A stretch of 64,000 nucleotides of DNA from Tausonia pullulans (Eukaryota > Basidiomycota > Tremellomycetes > Cystofilobasidiales > Mrakiaceae), in NCBI GenBank assembly GCA_951802195.1, contig OX637620.1, forward strand, positions 1,736,001 to 1,800,000, given 5' to 3'. The position numbers and the translations under genes are program-made. Positions 1 to 11,424 of the stretch are shown here, piece by piece. How positions within the stretch are numbered: position 1 is the first letter of the stretch; the number at the start of each line of letters is the position of its first letter. The notes below the pieces were generated by a model. The model was given only the letters and a program-made list of their open reading frames with translations. It was not told where the DNA came from and did no database searches.

Positions 1-996
1 CATCACGCACAAAGTGAGCGAGGGAAAGCCTGCGACGGCCAGATTTGTCCCCTGACGCACTCGGGTGGGGTTCTCAGTATGGTGTTGAAGCTGGCGACGC
101 AACTCGATTGGCAGGTGGATCTCTGGCAAACGTAAGTTCCTGGTCTCACCCACCCCTTTCCTTCGCCTGACACCCCCGTCTAGGCTACACTCGCCGTCAT
201 CGACGCCCGTGGTGTCGGCCGAAGAGCTCTCGTTAAGGGTGGGTCGGGTTGATCTTTTGATTGTCCTTCCTCTGAGCCTCACCACAACGGTTCATCTCTC
301 CTAGGCGCCGGCAAGGGCTTCGTTAAGGCCAAGATGCGTGACGAACGGGGCAAGACGTACGGTCAGACGGCCATTGAAGAGCAAGCGTCCACAGGGGTTG
401 CTGTTGAGGCCCTCAACATCAGAGATGAGAAGAAGCCTCCTTCGGAATACACCGTGCCTTCGGCTTCAATGTCGTCTTCCTCTCTGTCGTTCAGAGAGAA
501 GGGTTCTCCGCCGCCGTCACCTCCTCGATTGAGCTATCGCTCCTCCTCCGGTAGCAACACCAGCCCCCTCCCACCTCCACCTCAGCGTCGCCTCCTCCCT
601 CCGCAAGCGACCCCACCTGTATCTCAGTCCTCCCGCTCGAATCATCCATCCCCGCGATCGTCCTCTTCCTCCCGTTCCTCTTCAGTGGCTAGCCTGCCCA
701 TTCCTTACCCCACTCATTCCTCCACCTCCAATATATTCAACTCCAACCCGGGTCTCCTCAAGCCCAAGCCAAGAGGCTCCACAGGCTGGGTTCGCCCTTC
801 GGCTCCAACAGCCGAAATGTTCGCGAGCGTCTCAAACGTCAGCAAAAACGACTTCGCAGACGAGGGAGGAGGGACCCCCGGCATCAAACGGATGAGTTCG
901 CCAGAAAGCATGACGGAGGCTGAGGCGGTGGTATTGGCGGTCAGTAATCCTATCGAGAGGAGACTGCCTCCGAGAGGGGAGGCGAGGATTGATTGA
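1..996 (+). CDS. Senescence/spartin-domain protein, 3' part
   Basis: Only the 3' portion is in the window. Exons read at 1-13, 78-131, 184-238 and 305-996, with GTAAGT/GTGAGC-type donors and CAG/TAG acceptors. Joined, they give HKYGVEAGDATRLAGGSLAN, then a stretch ending DARGVGRRALVKGAGKG. That resembles the end of the plant-senescence/spartin domain (an HxYG..AG.AT motif followed by N....Y.D..G...L.K..GK). Members of this family are membrane- or lipid-droplet-associated. The last ~200 residues are a Ser/Pro-rich disordered tail with no recognisable fold, ending GEARID. The next gene is convergent, with its stop about 90 nt away. The family call rests on a short conserved segment, so it is moderate; the reading frame itself is well supported by the splice sites. 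Confidence 0.6.
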
Positions 997-1083
997 GGAC
1001 TCTCTCGTCACGATTATTTTTTTGGGTTGTGGCTTGCTCAGAGAACGAGCGTATAGGATAGAGGATAGGGGCAAACAAAGGGG

Positions 1084-3301
1084 TCATGCTGATAGACTCG
1101 AGACGCGGAGCGTGATGGACTCGACCACGTATTCCGAGTCGGAGTAGCCGAGGATGCCCGCGACTTGCGAGCTTTAGCTCGCAGAGACGTCAGCTGGTGT
1201 GCTCCCCCTCTCTCCAAATACAAGATCACAACTCACCTCTTGAGCCCTTTGATCCGGTCAATCTCGCTCGAATTGAAGTTGCACTGCCCCTTGCCGACCT
1301 CGATGTCGTCCCACTCCCCCGCCGCACCGTCGCCGTGGTAGTCGCCCCCATCATCGAGCGCCTCCGTCGCATGCATGTCGATCGCGGTCTGGGTGGAGGC
1401 CGACAACTCGTAGATCGGGATGAGCGCGGGGCTCGTGGGCGTCGAGATGGAGAGCGGGTCGAGCGAAGCAATACTTGAGCTAAGGCTGAGCACTGGGAGG
1501 ATGTTGGGCGTTGATGGGGCGGTGAGGCTGCTTTGGAGTGGGGAACTTGGGTGGAGGCGATGGTAGGTATTGGTAGAGGAGCCGGAGAGGGAGCCGGAGG
1601 AAAGGGACGTGGAGGGTTGGGAGGAGCCGGAGGCGCTAGCAGTAAAGGGTGGCGAGGCGGGGAGAGACCGGGTATAGGAGGAAGAAGCGCCAAAACGACC
1701 TTCAGCCGTCGCGGCGAGCGTCTCAGTCAAGCTCCGGGTAAGCTCCGACGGGACAGGGGGGAGGGTTCGGGGGTCACTGAGAGCGTGGAGCTGGTGTCTG
1801 TTGTGCGACTGCTGGTTTGGGGGTTGTCGTCGACGGCGGACGAGGATCCGGACGGCCTGCTGCGAGGCGAAGGAACCGGCAACCGCGACAACGCCTGCTG
1901 GGAGAAGACGGCCGCCAGAGTCCTTGCGCGTGAGAGCGGTGTAGGCACCCTCATCAATGATGACGTCGCCTGCCGAGTGAAGCCCATGGAGAATCCACCA
2001 TTTGCGGCTATAGAAGAGGACGTATGGAAATGATTAGCTGCCATCGCCTCTAAGTCAAGAGCGAAGAATCTATCGCTCACTCTCCAATCAATTTCTCCTT
2101 GGGAAGGAACCTCGTGTGTTGCGGCAGCGTCGACTCGTCGATTTGACCCTCCTCGGGCGCCGTGATGATGGGGAAAATTGAGGCAATCTTGAGCGAGTTG
2201 AGGATGACAGTCGTCACGCCCGCGCCCGTTGCGAGCTCGGCGGCAATGATCTTTGTCTCCATGCCACCTGTACCGAGCGACGTTCCGAGAGTGGCGGTGC
2301 TGACTGTAGATGGAGAGCCGCATCAAGAACCGGCCTGCCTGTCGACAAAGTTGGCTCAGCAAACGCACCGCTCTGGCGCATGGCCTCAATGTCGTCGACA
2401 ACGCGGACTGGCTTGGCGTCCGGATTCTTGCGAGGGTTATCCGTGTAGAGGCAATCGACATCCGTCATGAGGAACAGGTAATCGGCGTGGACCTGAAGCG
2501 TTCGTCATCGGGCGAATCAGACAAGCAGACGAGGGACGGACACGCCACTCTCTCGCTCAAGTGGCCAAAAACGTACCATGTTCGAGGTAATGGCAGAGAG
2601 GGTATCGTTGTCACCGAATTTGATTTCCTGCCAAAATGATGATGAATCTCAAGGTTAGAACGATGGAGGCGAACAGCGACAAGCGCACGGAAAGCCCGAA
2701 GGCAATGGACGATCCGCGGGGGCGGGTCGACTGAGAGAAGGCCGACGGATGGCCGGACGTACCGAGACGGAGACCGTGTCGTTCTCATTAACGATGGGGA
2801 CGACGCCCATGCTGAGCAGCTCCGTAAAAGTATTAACGGCGTTGAGGTAGCGGGTCCTCTAAAAGCAAGAAGCGGATGTTCTTAATTCAGCCTGTCTCTC
2901 GAATTGAAGACAGGAGGGGGAGCGAGCGAACGGCCACTCACGTCGGCGATGTCGCCTCTCGTGAGGAGAATCTGGGCGATGGGCTGCTCAAGTTGGTTGA
3001 AGAGGTTGTCCCAGAGGGCTATGAGCCTGCCCTGGCCGATGGCGGCGAGGGCCTGCTTCGCGGCGAGCCCCCGACCGCGGTCGCGCAAGCTCATGCGCTT
3101 CATACCAACGCCGATAGCGCCGGACGAGACGAGAATAACGCGGTGACCGAGGGCGCGGAGGCGGCAGATGGTCTCGACGATGGACGAGAGGAGCGAAAGG
3201 AGAGGCATGAACGTTTCCGAGTCAATGATGGACGACGTCCCGAGCTTGATGACGATGGTGAGTGAGTGGGCAGAGCCGACATGGCGAGGGTTCCTCATCA
3301 T
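1084..3301 (-). CDS. PRO1: Glutamate 5-kinase (proline biosynthesis)
   Basis: Catalyses the first step of proline synthesis, ATP-dependent phosphorylation of glutamate, in the cytosol. Exon 1 (3301-2942) carries the kinase signature IVIKLGTSS and the [10 protein letters not shown] loop. Exon 2 (2858-2763) gives [11 protein letters not shown], and exon 3 (2627-2577) gives [14 protein letters not shown]. Later exons give [26 protein letters not shown] and [13 protein letters not shown], which is the start of the PUA-containing C-terminal region. The reading frame then runs through about 175 Ser/Pro-rich residues before the usual PUA ending resumes ([13 protein letters not shown], a short intron, then [13 protein letters not shown]). 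The start is the first ATG after a pyrimidine-rich leader, directly before the conserved N-terminal beta strand. The gene is divergent from TRP2. The kinase call is secure; the long insert inside the PUA region is odd and could hide an unrecognised intron. Confidence 0.92.
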
Positions 3302-3819
3302 GGGAGGGGTTGAATATGAGGATGCGGTAGAAACAAAGGAAAGAAGAGCTGAATCCCTAGCCAGGGAACGGCCGAAGGACGAGGGGAAAGTTGTAGGCTG
3401 AGGGCGAGAGTACGTGGGTCGTGGTCGTTGGTCGTGTGCAGGGAGGGGTCAGCCTGACTGACTCCTTGCGAATGAGAATGAGCGGCGCGAGAGTCCGAGA
3501 CGAGTGCCTGACGACGGAGGACTGCGTGTCAGGATGGACTAGAGGGGACATAAACTTCTATCAACCACAAGAACTGATTGATTTTTTATCAGGAGACCCA
3601 GGCATATATTCGGGCCGCGTCGTCCGTGGCCGAGTCATCAAGCCCTCAACGACAGTGCAGCAATGAGCCTTCGCAGCTCAAGCCGCGTCCGCGTCCCCTC
3701 GCGATTCGACTTGACTCGCCCTCACTCCTTGCTGCAGACTATCACCTCCACTCTCGCTTCTCTTCTCCTCGCTCCTCTTCTTCGACGTCTGTCCGGTCCA
3801 CCGACTTTACCGGCCCGCC
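3302..3819. promoter_or_regulatory. PRO1/TRP2 shared promoter with three TGACTC sites
   Basis: This 518-nt gap separates the start codons of two divergent amino-acid biosynthesis genes. TGACTC, the core of the Gcn4/Cpc1 general amino-acid control element, occurs at 3459-3464 (+), at 3632-3637 (on the minus strand, extended to ATGACTC) and at 3712-3717 (+). A TATA-like ATATAT lies near 3604. A random hexamer would be expected well under once in this length on both strands. That the sites are functional is inference. Confidence 0.5.
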
Positions 3820-5934
3820 ATGCTCACCGCCGTAAGCCTCCTCCCTTGCAGTTGAGCGCGTCAGCCGGACCCAGCCTGCACGAGTCGGCCTTGCCCTGTT
3901 TCTACGCCTGTTCTGACAACGAAACATCTCCGACTCCTCTTCGTCCTTCCCCGCTGTCCGACTTTCTCAGCCTCTCACGGCCTCGCCGTCGCTCGAGACC
4001 ATCACGAGCCTCCTCACGGCTGCCCCTTCCCAGGGCAATACGGTCCCCATTTTTGTCTCTCTCCCGGCGGACCTCCTCACCCCGGTCATCGCCTACCTCC
4101 GCATTTCCGACGGCAGCTCCAAGAACAGCTTCCTTCTTGAGAGCATCAACGGCGGCGAGCACGTTTCCCGCTACTCGTTCATCGGCGCTGGTGCGTCGAG
4201 TATCCGGTTCTGTCTCTCTCTGGCTATGAGCTCAGTGCTGACCCTTCCCCCCTTACTTCTAGACCCTTTCAAGGTCATTCGGACGGGACCTAGCGAGAAG
4301 ATCACGGGCGACCCACTCGTCGCGCTCGAACGCGAGCTAGCCCAGTATCGGTATATCTCGATCCCAGAGATCCCCACCTTCACTGGTTTGTGCTTCTCTT
4401 GCCAGTGTCCGCAACAGTCAAACGCTGACTTGCTCCTCCCCCAGGCGGCGCCATTGGCATGGTCACCTACGACTGCATCCACCACTTTGAGCCTCGGACG
4501 GCGCGCCCGCTCGCGTCCCCCTTCGACATCCCCGAGTCGTGCTTTCTCTTCCAGGACACACTCCTCATCTTCGATCACCTTTACCAGTCCCTCAAACTCG
4601 TCTCGCATGTCCATCTCCCATCGTCGGCCGACGCTGCCTCGATTCCGACGCTCTACTCCTCGGCTGTCGAGAGGGTCCACGCGCTTGCGAATAAAGTGCT
4701 CTCCCCGACGACGCCGCTCCCTGTCCAGCCGCCGATCCTCCGAGGCCAGACGTTCACGTCCAACGTCGGCAAAGAGGGCTACGAGTCCTTCGTTACCAAG
4801 CTCAAGGAGCACATCGTTAAGGGTGACATCATTCAGGCTGTCCCCTCGCAGAGGCTCGCGAGGCCGACGTCGCTCCACCCGTTCAACGCGTATCGCCAGC
4901 TGCGAAGCCTCAACCCGAGCCCGTACATGTTCTATATCGATTTTGGCGATCTCCAGCTCGTGGGAGCCTCGCCCGAAACGCTCTGCAAGGTCGAGAAGCG
5001 CAAGGTGTACAACCACGCCATCGCGGGAACCGTCAAGCGCGGCAAGACCCCGGAAGGTACGCCTTCTCCCTCTCCATTACTCTCGCTCTCCTCTCCCCTC
5101 ACTGACCACACGCATGCCTGTCTACGCTTCTTCACAGAGGACGCTGCTCTCGGTGCCGGCCTTCTCGAGAGCGCCAAGGACCGGGCGGAGCACATCATGC
5201 TCGTTGACCTCGCTCGCAACGACGTCAACCGAGTCTGCCAACCGGCGACGGTCCAGGTCGACGACCTCATGCGGCTCGAGAGGTTCTCCCACGTTATCCA
5301 CCTGACGTCGCAGATCTCGGGTATCCTGAGAGAGGACAAGACGCGGTGGGTCCTCGTCCTCCCTCACCTGGCGATTTCTATCACTGACGCGGACAAACCA
5401 TTAGGTTTGACGCCTTCCGGTCTATCTTCCCCGCCGGCACCGTCTCGGGTGCGCCCAAGATCAAGGCGATTGAGCTCGTCGGCGGGCTCGAAAAAGAGCG
5501 ACGAGGCGTCTACGCCGGCGCTGTCGGTCGGTTTGACTTTGACGACAACGAGCTCGACACGTGCATTGCCATTCGAACGATGACGTTCAAGGATGGGGTG
5601 GCGTACCTTCAGGCTGGTGCGTAACTGCCTCCTCGTCTATATCCTATGCGGCACTCGCGAGCTGAGCTGATAAAGGATCATCTTGCAGGAGGAGGCATCG
5701 TCTTCGACTCGGTAGAGGAGGACGAGTACGTTGAGACGCTCAACAAGCTCAAGGCGAACCTCAACTGCATTACCTCGGCTGAGGGTGAGTCCCACGACGA
5801 CGGGGCGTGCATGCGTGACTTGACTTGACTGATTGACCATTTTGCACCCTCTAGAATACTACCTTTCTCTCGAAGCGCAGGAGAGCCAGCTGGGCCAGGC
5901 GCCTCCGTCGGAGGAAGCGAAGCGGGCAATTTGA
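3820..5934 (+). CDS. TRP2: Anthranilate synthase component I
   Basis: Converts chorismate plus ammonia or glutamine to anthranilate, the first committed step of tryptophan synthesis. A 12-nt first coding exon (3820-3831, ATGCTCACCGCC) is followed by an intron to 3970. The next exon gives [18 protein letters not shown] and then [15 protein letters not shown] is the conserved motif associated with tryptophan feedback binding. Further segments are [79 protein letters not shown] and [16 protein letters not shown], which together form the chorismate-binding catalytic domain. The stop is at 5932-5934. There are several short introns. No glutamine amidotransferase domain is fused, so component II must be encoded elsewhere. 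The gene is divergent from PRO1. Confidence 0.95.
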
Positions 5935-6166
5935 TGTTGGGTTTTGTCTGTTGCACACAAAAAAGAAAGAAGAAAAGAAAAGAGAGAAAGAGAGCGCATG
6001 TATCGAAGTCTAAACGAGCCACGCCCGCCCTTAGCGGACAGGTCTGAGCCTGTCTGACGCGCCGCGACGGGCTGGCTGGGTGGAGACGACGCGTCGAGGA
6101 GGGCGAGCAGGCGAGGCGGGAACCTCCACCTCGACGTCCACCTCCCCCCATTCTTCGCCGTCCAAG

Positions 6167-8101
6167 ATGGCTCCGCCCGAGTCCTCTCTTGCAAGCTCAA
6201 TCCCTGGCTTCGCGGCGACCGACGACCCTTCGGATTTCTCGCTTCCCCAGCTTCGAAACCTCGATGGTAGCGTCACTCGCCTTTCTGTTTCTCGCTTACC
6301 TCCCGATTCGATCTGATCTCCCTCCCTCGCTCTCCCACTAGCCACCCTCCGTTGCCCCATCTGCTCCGACCTCTACTCCTCCCCCGTCACAACAGCCGTC
6401 TGCAGGCACACGTTCTGCTCGGCCTGCGTCCGGACGGCGATGACGTCGGACGCGCGCGAGAAGAAGCAGACGTGTCCCTCGTGCAGCGAGAAGTTGTCCG
6501 AGGTGAAGTTGGTGCCGAGTCCGGCGCTGGAGGCGATTGTGGATGCTTATAAGGCTGCGAGGTGAGTGAGGTTGCGGGATGTGTGGGTGGGGAAGGACCA
6601 AAGGAAGAGAAGATCGAAGGACAAGGACAAGAAAGACGTAACTGACAGGATGTGAACTGACCTCGCCTCTCCATCCTTTGTCAAGGCCCCTCCTTCTAGA
6701 CCTTTCGAAACCTCCTCCTCGACGACCTCCCTACCCTCAAGCGAACAAGAAGCGCAAGATCGACAAGGAAATCTCCTCTGGGGCAGGGCCGTCTCGCGCG
6801 TCAGCGCCAGCCAAGGCAGACACCGTGTCGATTGACGTCTCGGACGACGACGACGACGACGATGAGTCTGGCCCAAGCAGGAAGAGCTCCAGCTCCAGCT
6901 CCGACAAGGGCAAGGGCAAGGAGCCAATGTTGACGGGTGCGTGTAGAGTGACGACGCGCGTCAGTTGGTGAAGCTGTCTATCTGACGACATGTCCTGTCT
7001 GTTCCTTTCCTCGCCGACAGAAGCTACCCTGCAGACCGCCTCTTCCTCTCCCGTATCATGCCCCCTGTGCTCCAAAGACGTGCCTTCTAAATCGAGTGCG
7101 TCTTCGAAGAACGCGTGTGACTGCCTCCCATCCACTCTAAAAGCTTGTCCTTCAGTCAACGATCACATCGACAGTAACTGCACCTCCTTCCTCACGTTCA
7201 AGGATAAGGAGCCCGTAGATAAGTGGAAGGGGTTCATGACGAAAGTTGCGAAGCCATCTGCTGCAGGAAGCTTGAACGGGTTTGTCCCTTGCGTACCATG
7301 CTTGCATGCTGCCCGGGTAGCAGTACTAACTGATCCAATTCGGCCAGAAGCGCTTCTGCTATCGTTCGGAAACCCAAGCCCAAGGAGTCGTACAATCTCC
7401 TCTCGGACAAGGCCCTCCGGGAGAAACTGAAGGTATGTTTCGTTTCTCACTTGCTCCCACCGCAGTCGCCACTCACATCGCTGACACTCTTCACAGAACG
7501 ATGGTCTGTCCTCGGAGGGCCCCAGCACGACGCTTAAGGCCCGACACGCACAGTGGATCCTTCTCTGGAACGCCTCGTGCGATAGCGCGCACCCGGCGTT
7601 AACGTCGGTGCGTTCTCCCGCCTGCCTGCCTGCTTGCCTCCGACCTCGAGCTTCTGTGGCTGGAACTGACAACGGTTTCAACCCATACTTATCCCATGCA
7701 TCCAGGAGCTCAGGGCTCAGTTGAAGGAGTGGGAGCGAGCCAGGGAGCGGGACGCCAAAGCCGTCGAGCGCAAGAAGGTTGTGGCTCCTCTGGACGACCG
7801 GACGTATCAGGTGCGTCCAAAAGGCCTAACTTGCCCTTCATCGACTAACAGCCGCCACTCGCCTTGCACAATCCCCCAGAAACAGCAAAGGAGCGCGTTC
7901 GCCGAGTTGGAGAGAGAAGCTCGGAGAAGCATGTTGAAGAAGCGGCCCGACCCCATCGCTTTAACAGCAGCACCCTCGGCGGCAACGACGGAGGGTGGAG
8001 GGAGCAGCGCGCCTCCGCGAGCGCTCGTCGTGAAGGAGGTGAAGATGGGAGCGGAGGGGGAGACGGTCGAGTTGAATGAGGACGAGGAGAAGAAGATATG
8101 A
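6167..8101 (+). CDS. RAD18: Postreplication-repair E3 ubiquitin ligase RAD18
   Basis: RAD18 monoubiquitinates PCNA together with RAD6 at stalled replication forks. Domain order is diagnostic. An N-terminal C3HC4 RING lies at about residues 35-80 (CPICSDLYSSPVTT, CRHTFCSACV, CPSC). An Asp/Ser-rich linker follows (a run of eight acidic residues near 6845-6870). A UBZ4-type zinc finger comes next (CPLCSKDV, then HIDSNC across an intron), then a SAP-like segment (SYNLLSDKALREKLKNDGLS) and a basic helical region. Introns are short. The start at 6167 places a short tail before the RING, as in the yeast protein; an in-frame ATG at 6080 would add 29 low-complexity residues. The gene follows TRP2 in tandem, and its stop lies 92 nt from the convergent PFKFB stop. 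Confidence 0.9.
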
Positions 8102-8193
8102 CTGAGGCGGCGTTCGCTAACACCCAAAGAGACTTGGCCATGCAATCTAAGCATCCTCAGTCTCCTTAGCAAAAGCAAATTCTCTCCCCACAC

Positions 8194-11100
8194 TCAATAG
8201 TTTTCCGGGCTTGTCAGCCTCGGAGCCGTTGTCGTCGCCGGGTCAATGGGCGGGATGGGCGAGGGTGTCGCCTCCTCGGCCTCGAGCGAAATATGCGCCC
8301 TCTTGCCCTTCCCCTTTCCCTTCTCCTTCTCCTCCTCCTCGCGCAGCTTGGCAGTTGACTCGGCCAGAGCGACGGCGTCCTGCAGAGGGAGCACCCTTCA
8401 GTCAGCGGATGACTTGATGTCAAGGATGTAATGTTACTCACGTCGCCAAAATACTCCCTCGCCGTCGGCGGTGGCAGGAACGGCTTGCCTGAGTCGGCAA
8501 TCGATTCCGTAAGCGCTTGGAGCTGAGGTGTCCCTGCCACCTTGGGCGTCGAGGCCGGGGAGGGCCTCCTCGACCCAGGCTTTGGGCGATGCGTGTCAAC
8601 GGCCTGGATGGGGACCGAGAACCTCTCCTCGTCGCAACCATAGGCCTTGGGCGTGAGCTTGATGAGCGTGTGAAGGGGGACCTTGATGTATGGCAGTTGG
8701 TCCTGAGGGAATCCTTGGAAGAAGGCGTAGAGGCAGCGAATGATGGCTTGGTGGCCGATGATAAGGATGTTATTCTGTCGCTCAAGCTCCATGATAACGG
8801 GCTCGAGACGGACGACGACGTCTCGGTACGATTCGCCGCCGCGGTATCGGTAGTTGAACTGCAGGAATAGAGCAAGGGAAGTCAGAACATGCGTGAGCCG
8901 GAGTATCCTCCCTTCTCCTCCTCTGACCTTGTCCTCGTCGCGGTTCGCATAGTCTTCCGGGTACTGCGCCTCAATCTCTTCGTACGTCATGCCGTCGCAG
9001 ACACCCGCATCGAGCTCGTCCAAACTCTTCCACGTCTTCTTCGGGTACGGGAGGTGAGCTGACGTCTGGATCGTCCGCCTTAGGGTCGACGTCCAAACCT
9101 GGATGGGAGAGGCAGGCATGTCAGATCAAGGCGAGAGTCTAAGAGGAAAAAATGGGCACTCACAGTGAGCGGGGCGTCTCCGACATTGTCGAGGATGAGA
9201 CCTGGAAGCGCCTTGGCGTACTCCTGGCCTCGCGGGGAGAGCTCGGCATCTCCACCGATCTGACCGCCGACATTGTACATCGATTCTCCGTGCTGAGAGG
9301 AGGTCAGTGGTTAGGGTAAGGGAAAAGGCGTGGCGGAGGAACTTACTCGAGAGAGGAAGATCGCCCGGGGCTTGATGTGGAGGTTCATGAGCTGCCGGTG
9401 AGACTTCGGCATCAGCTTGGACAACTCATCATCGTGTGAGGCATCGAAAGAGCGAGATCAACGTACGTAGAAGGCAACGCGAGACTCAAGGTAGCCGTTG
9501 ATCCGGTTGAGGTGGACCGTCCGGCCGACGTTGATGACCTTACAGTAGGAGAGATGGGGCTCCGAGACCTGCTCGTATACACGCTCATACTCGGCGATAC
9601 GCTTGCGGAAGTCGGCCTCGGCGTCGGCTTTGCTCATGTTCTGGGGTTGTCGGGTCGGGCACCGGGGAAAGGAAGGGGGAGGTCAGCGTTGTTCACGAAC
9701 CATCTTGAAAGGGCTTAGCGCACCTTGTAGTCCGGGTCACCCGACGACGCCTTGAGGGAGACGTTACTCGCAATAATGGCTGCGTCGTCGCAGACAGACT
9801 CGAGGAACAAGAGGTGGAGTCCACGCTCCTGGTTGACCCGCTTCTCGATGATTGCTCTGAGAGCGCCTCATCAGCATCAGCATTGTCTCAGTACAAGAAG
9901 GACAGCGATAGACTCACCGCCTCTCCTTCGTAGTGTTGGTCGCGTCTGGCAAGAGAGTAAAACGAGCCTCAGCTAATGTCGCGGTTGATATTGCACGAGC
10001 GCGCCCACTGACCGAGGATGCCGACGTTACCCTCCCTCTTGAGCCAAGTGAGCAGGCTCTCAAGGCTCTCCGCTGCCAAAGCCTCGCGGACTCTCTTGGC
10101 GTCCGGGTCCGAGTGATCAAAGTATGACGCCGAGTGGTCGACGCCCCTAAGCAAGCAAACAGGCAGCAATGGTGATGGACAAGTCAGCTATCAATCCCTA
10201 TCCACAAAGCCAGGCATGAACCGACTCGACTCACTCCGGGTGCTCACTCCTAGCCTTGCGTCGTCTCAACTGGCCAACGTTGAAGACCTTGACCTTGTAC
10301 TCGAGCCACTGGAGACGCAAGATAGCAAGATAGCGCGCGCGGGAATAACGGGGTCAGCAAGCCGCGGCGCGGCGTGAAGTGTATTGAATAGAGGAAGGAG
10401 CCAACGTACCTGGAGGTATCGCATGAGCTTGTTGGAGAGGAACGATTTGCCTCGTGCCGGGAGTCCGACCTGGTGTAACAAGAGGGAAGCGTCAATACTC
10501 AACCACCAGTCTGGGACGCGCGCGCGATAACAGGCCAGAAAGGAGCTCTCACCATGGCGACGACGATCTTCGCGCCCGAGTAGTCAGGCTTCGCAACTGG
10601 AGTGACCGGTCAACACCATGACACAAACAGAGGAGCGGCCTTCGTGAGCACAAAGAGACACGACGAGCTCGAGCTCTTGAGAGAGAGAACGACGAGGGCG
10701 GACCGGTGTTGCCGATGCCAGAGACGGAGGGTGCCCGGGTTGGGGCTCGCGAGTTCTTCCTGCTAAGGATGGTGCTCCGGTCAAGCTCGGTGAGGCTGTT
10801 GGAGAGAAGGAAGGGAAGAAAAGGAGGATTGCGTCAAGCCACACGCGAGTCAACACGAGGCGCGCTGCCATCAGGCCGACAACGAGGTGCGGACCGATGA
10901 CGACGACGAGTGAGACGGGACGGGACGGGACGAACAGGCCGCTGCTCGCTCCGAAGAAGGGCGACGCCTGAGGCGCCTCGAGACCGCCTACGGAGAGATG
11001 GCGGTCGAGCTTGCTTCGCTTGCCGATGTCGGTCTCTGAATTGGGTGACGTTGTCTCGGAGACGACCTGCGAGGTGAGCCCCGAGGCGTTGCCCGAGCTC

Positions 11101-11204
11101 GCGACAGGCGACGACATCTGGAGGCCCTCCAGCGCAGCTACGGCGTTGCGGAGCGAGGACCGAGTCGCGGGCGTGAAGTCGCCCGATGCAGGGGAGGGCG
11201 CCAT
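8194..11204 (-). CDS. PFKFB: 6-phosphofructo-2-kinase / fructose-2,6-bisphosphatase
   Basis: A bifunctional enzyme setting fructose-2,6-bisphosphate, the allosteric switch between glycolysis and gluconeogenesis. The kinase half shows YSGAKIVVAM, then the Walker A VGLPARGKSFLSNKLMRYLQ, VFNVGQLRR, SASYFDHSD and DATNTTKERR. The bisphosphatase half begins IKPRAIFLSRHGESMYNVGG, with the catalytic RHG split across an intron. It continues ELSPRGQEYA, TSTLRRTIQTS, LDELDAGVCDGMTYEEI, RGGESYRDVVVRLEP and IIGHQAIIRCLYAFF. The catalytic histidine is kept, so both activities look possible, unlike yeast Pfk26 in which it is reported replaced. The C-terminus is basic and low-complexity. The N-terminal start at 11204 and one leader exon near 10700-10830 are uncertain; an in-frame ATG also exists at 11408. 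Divergent from DCTN6. Confidence 0.92.
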
Positions 11205-11424
11205 TGGGGTAGGTGGAGGGGTCAAAGGAGGAAAGCGTCGACCGAGATGGTCGTGGTGATGGTCGGAGGAAGCGGGCAAGAGGGGTGAGGGCTGGCTGGT
11301 GGTGGCTGAGTGCCTCGCCCGCCTTCGCCCGAAGCCCGCTCTGACCCCTTTCGACCTTGACGACGCCCAGCCTCTCCTCCGCCTCTGACCACCATCATTC
11401 TCCACCACCTGCTCGGCCTTCGCT

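Noticed and set aside
6080-6166. N-terminal extension of RAD18 from ATG 6080
   Set aside because: The added Gly/Ser/Thr-rich residues have leader-like composition and would lengthen the tail before the RING beyond the usual size.
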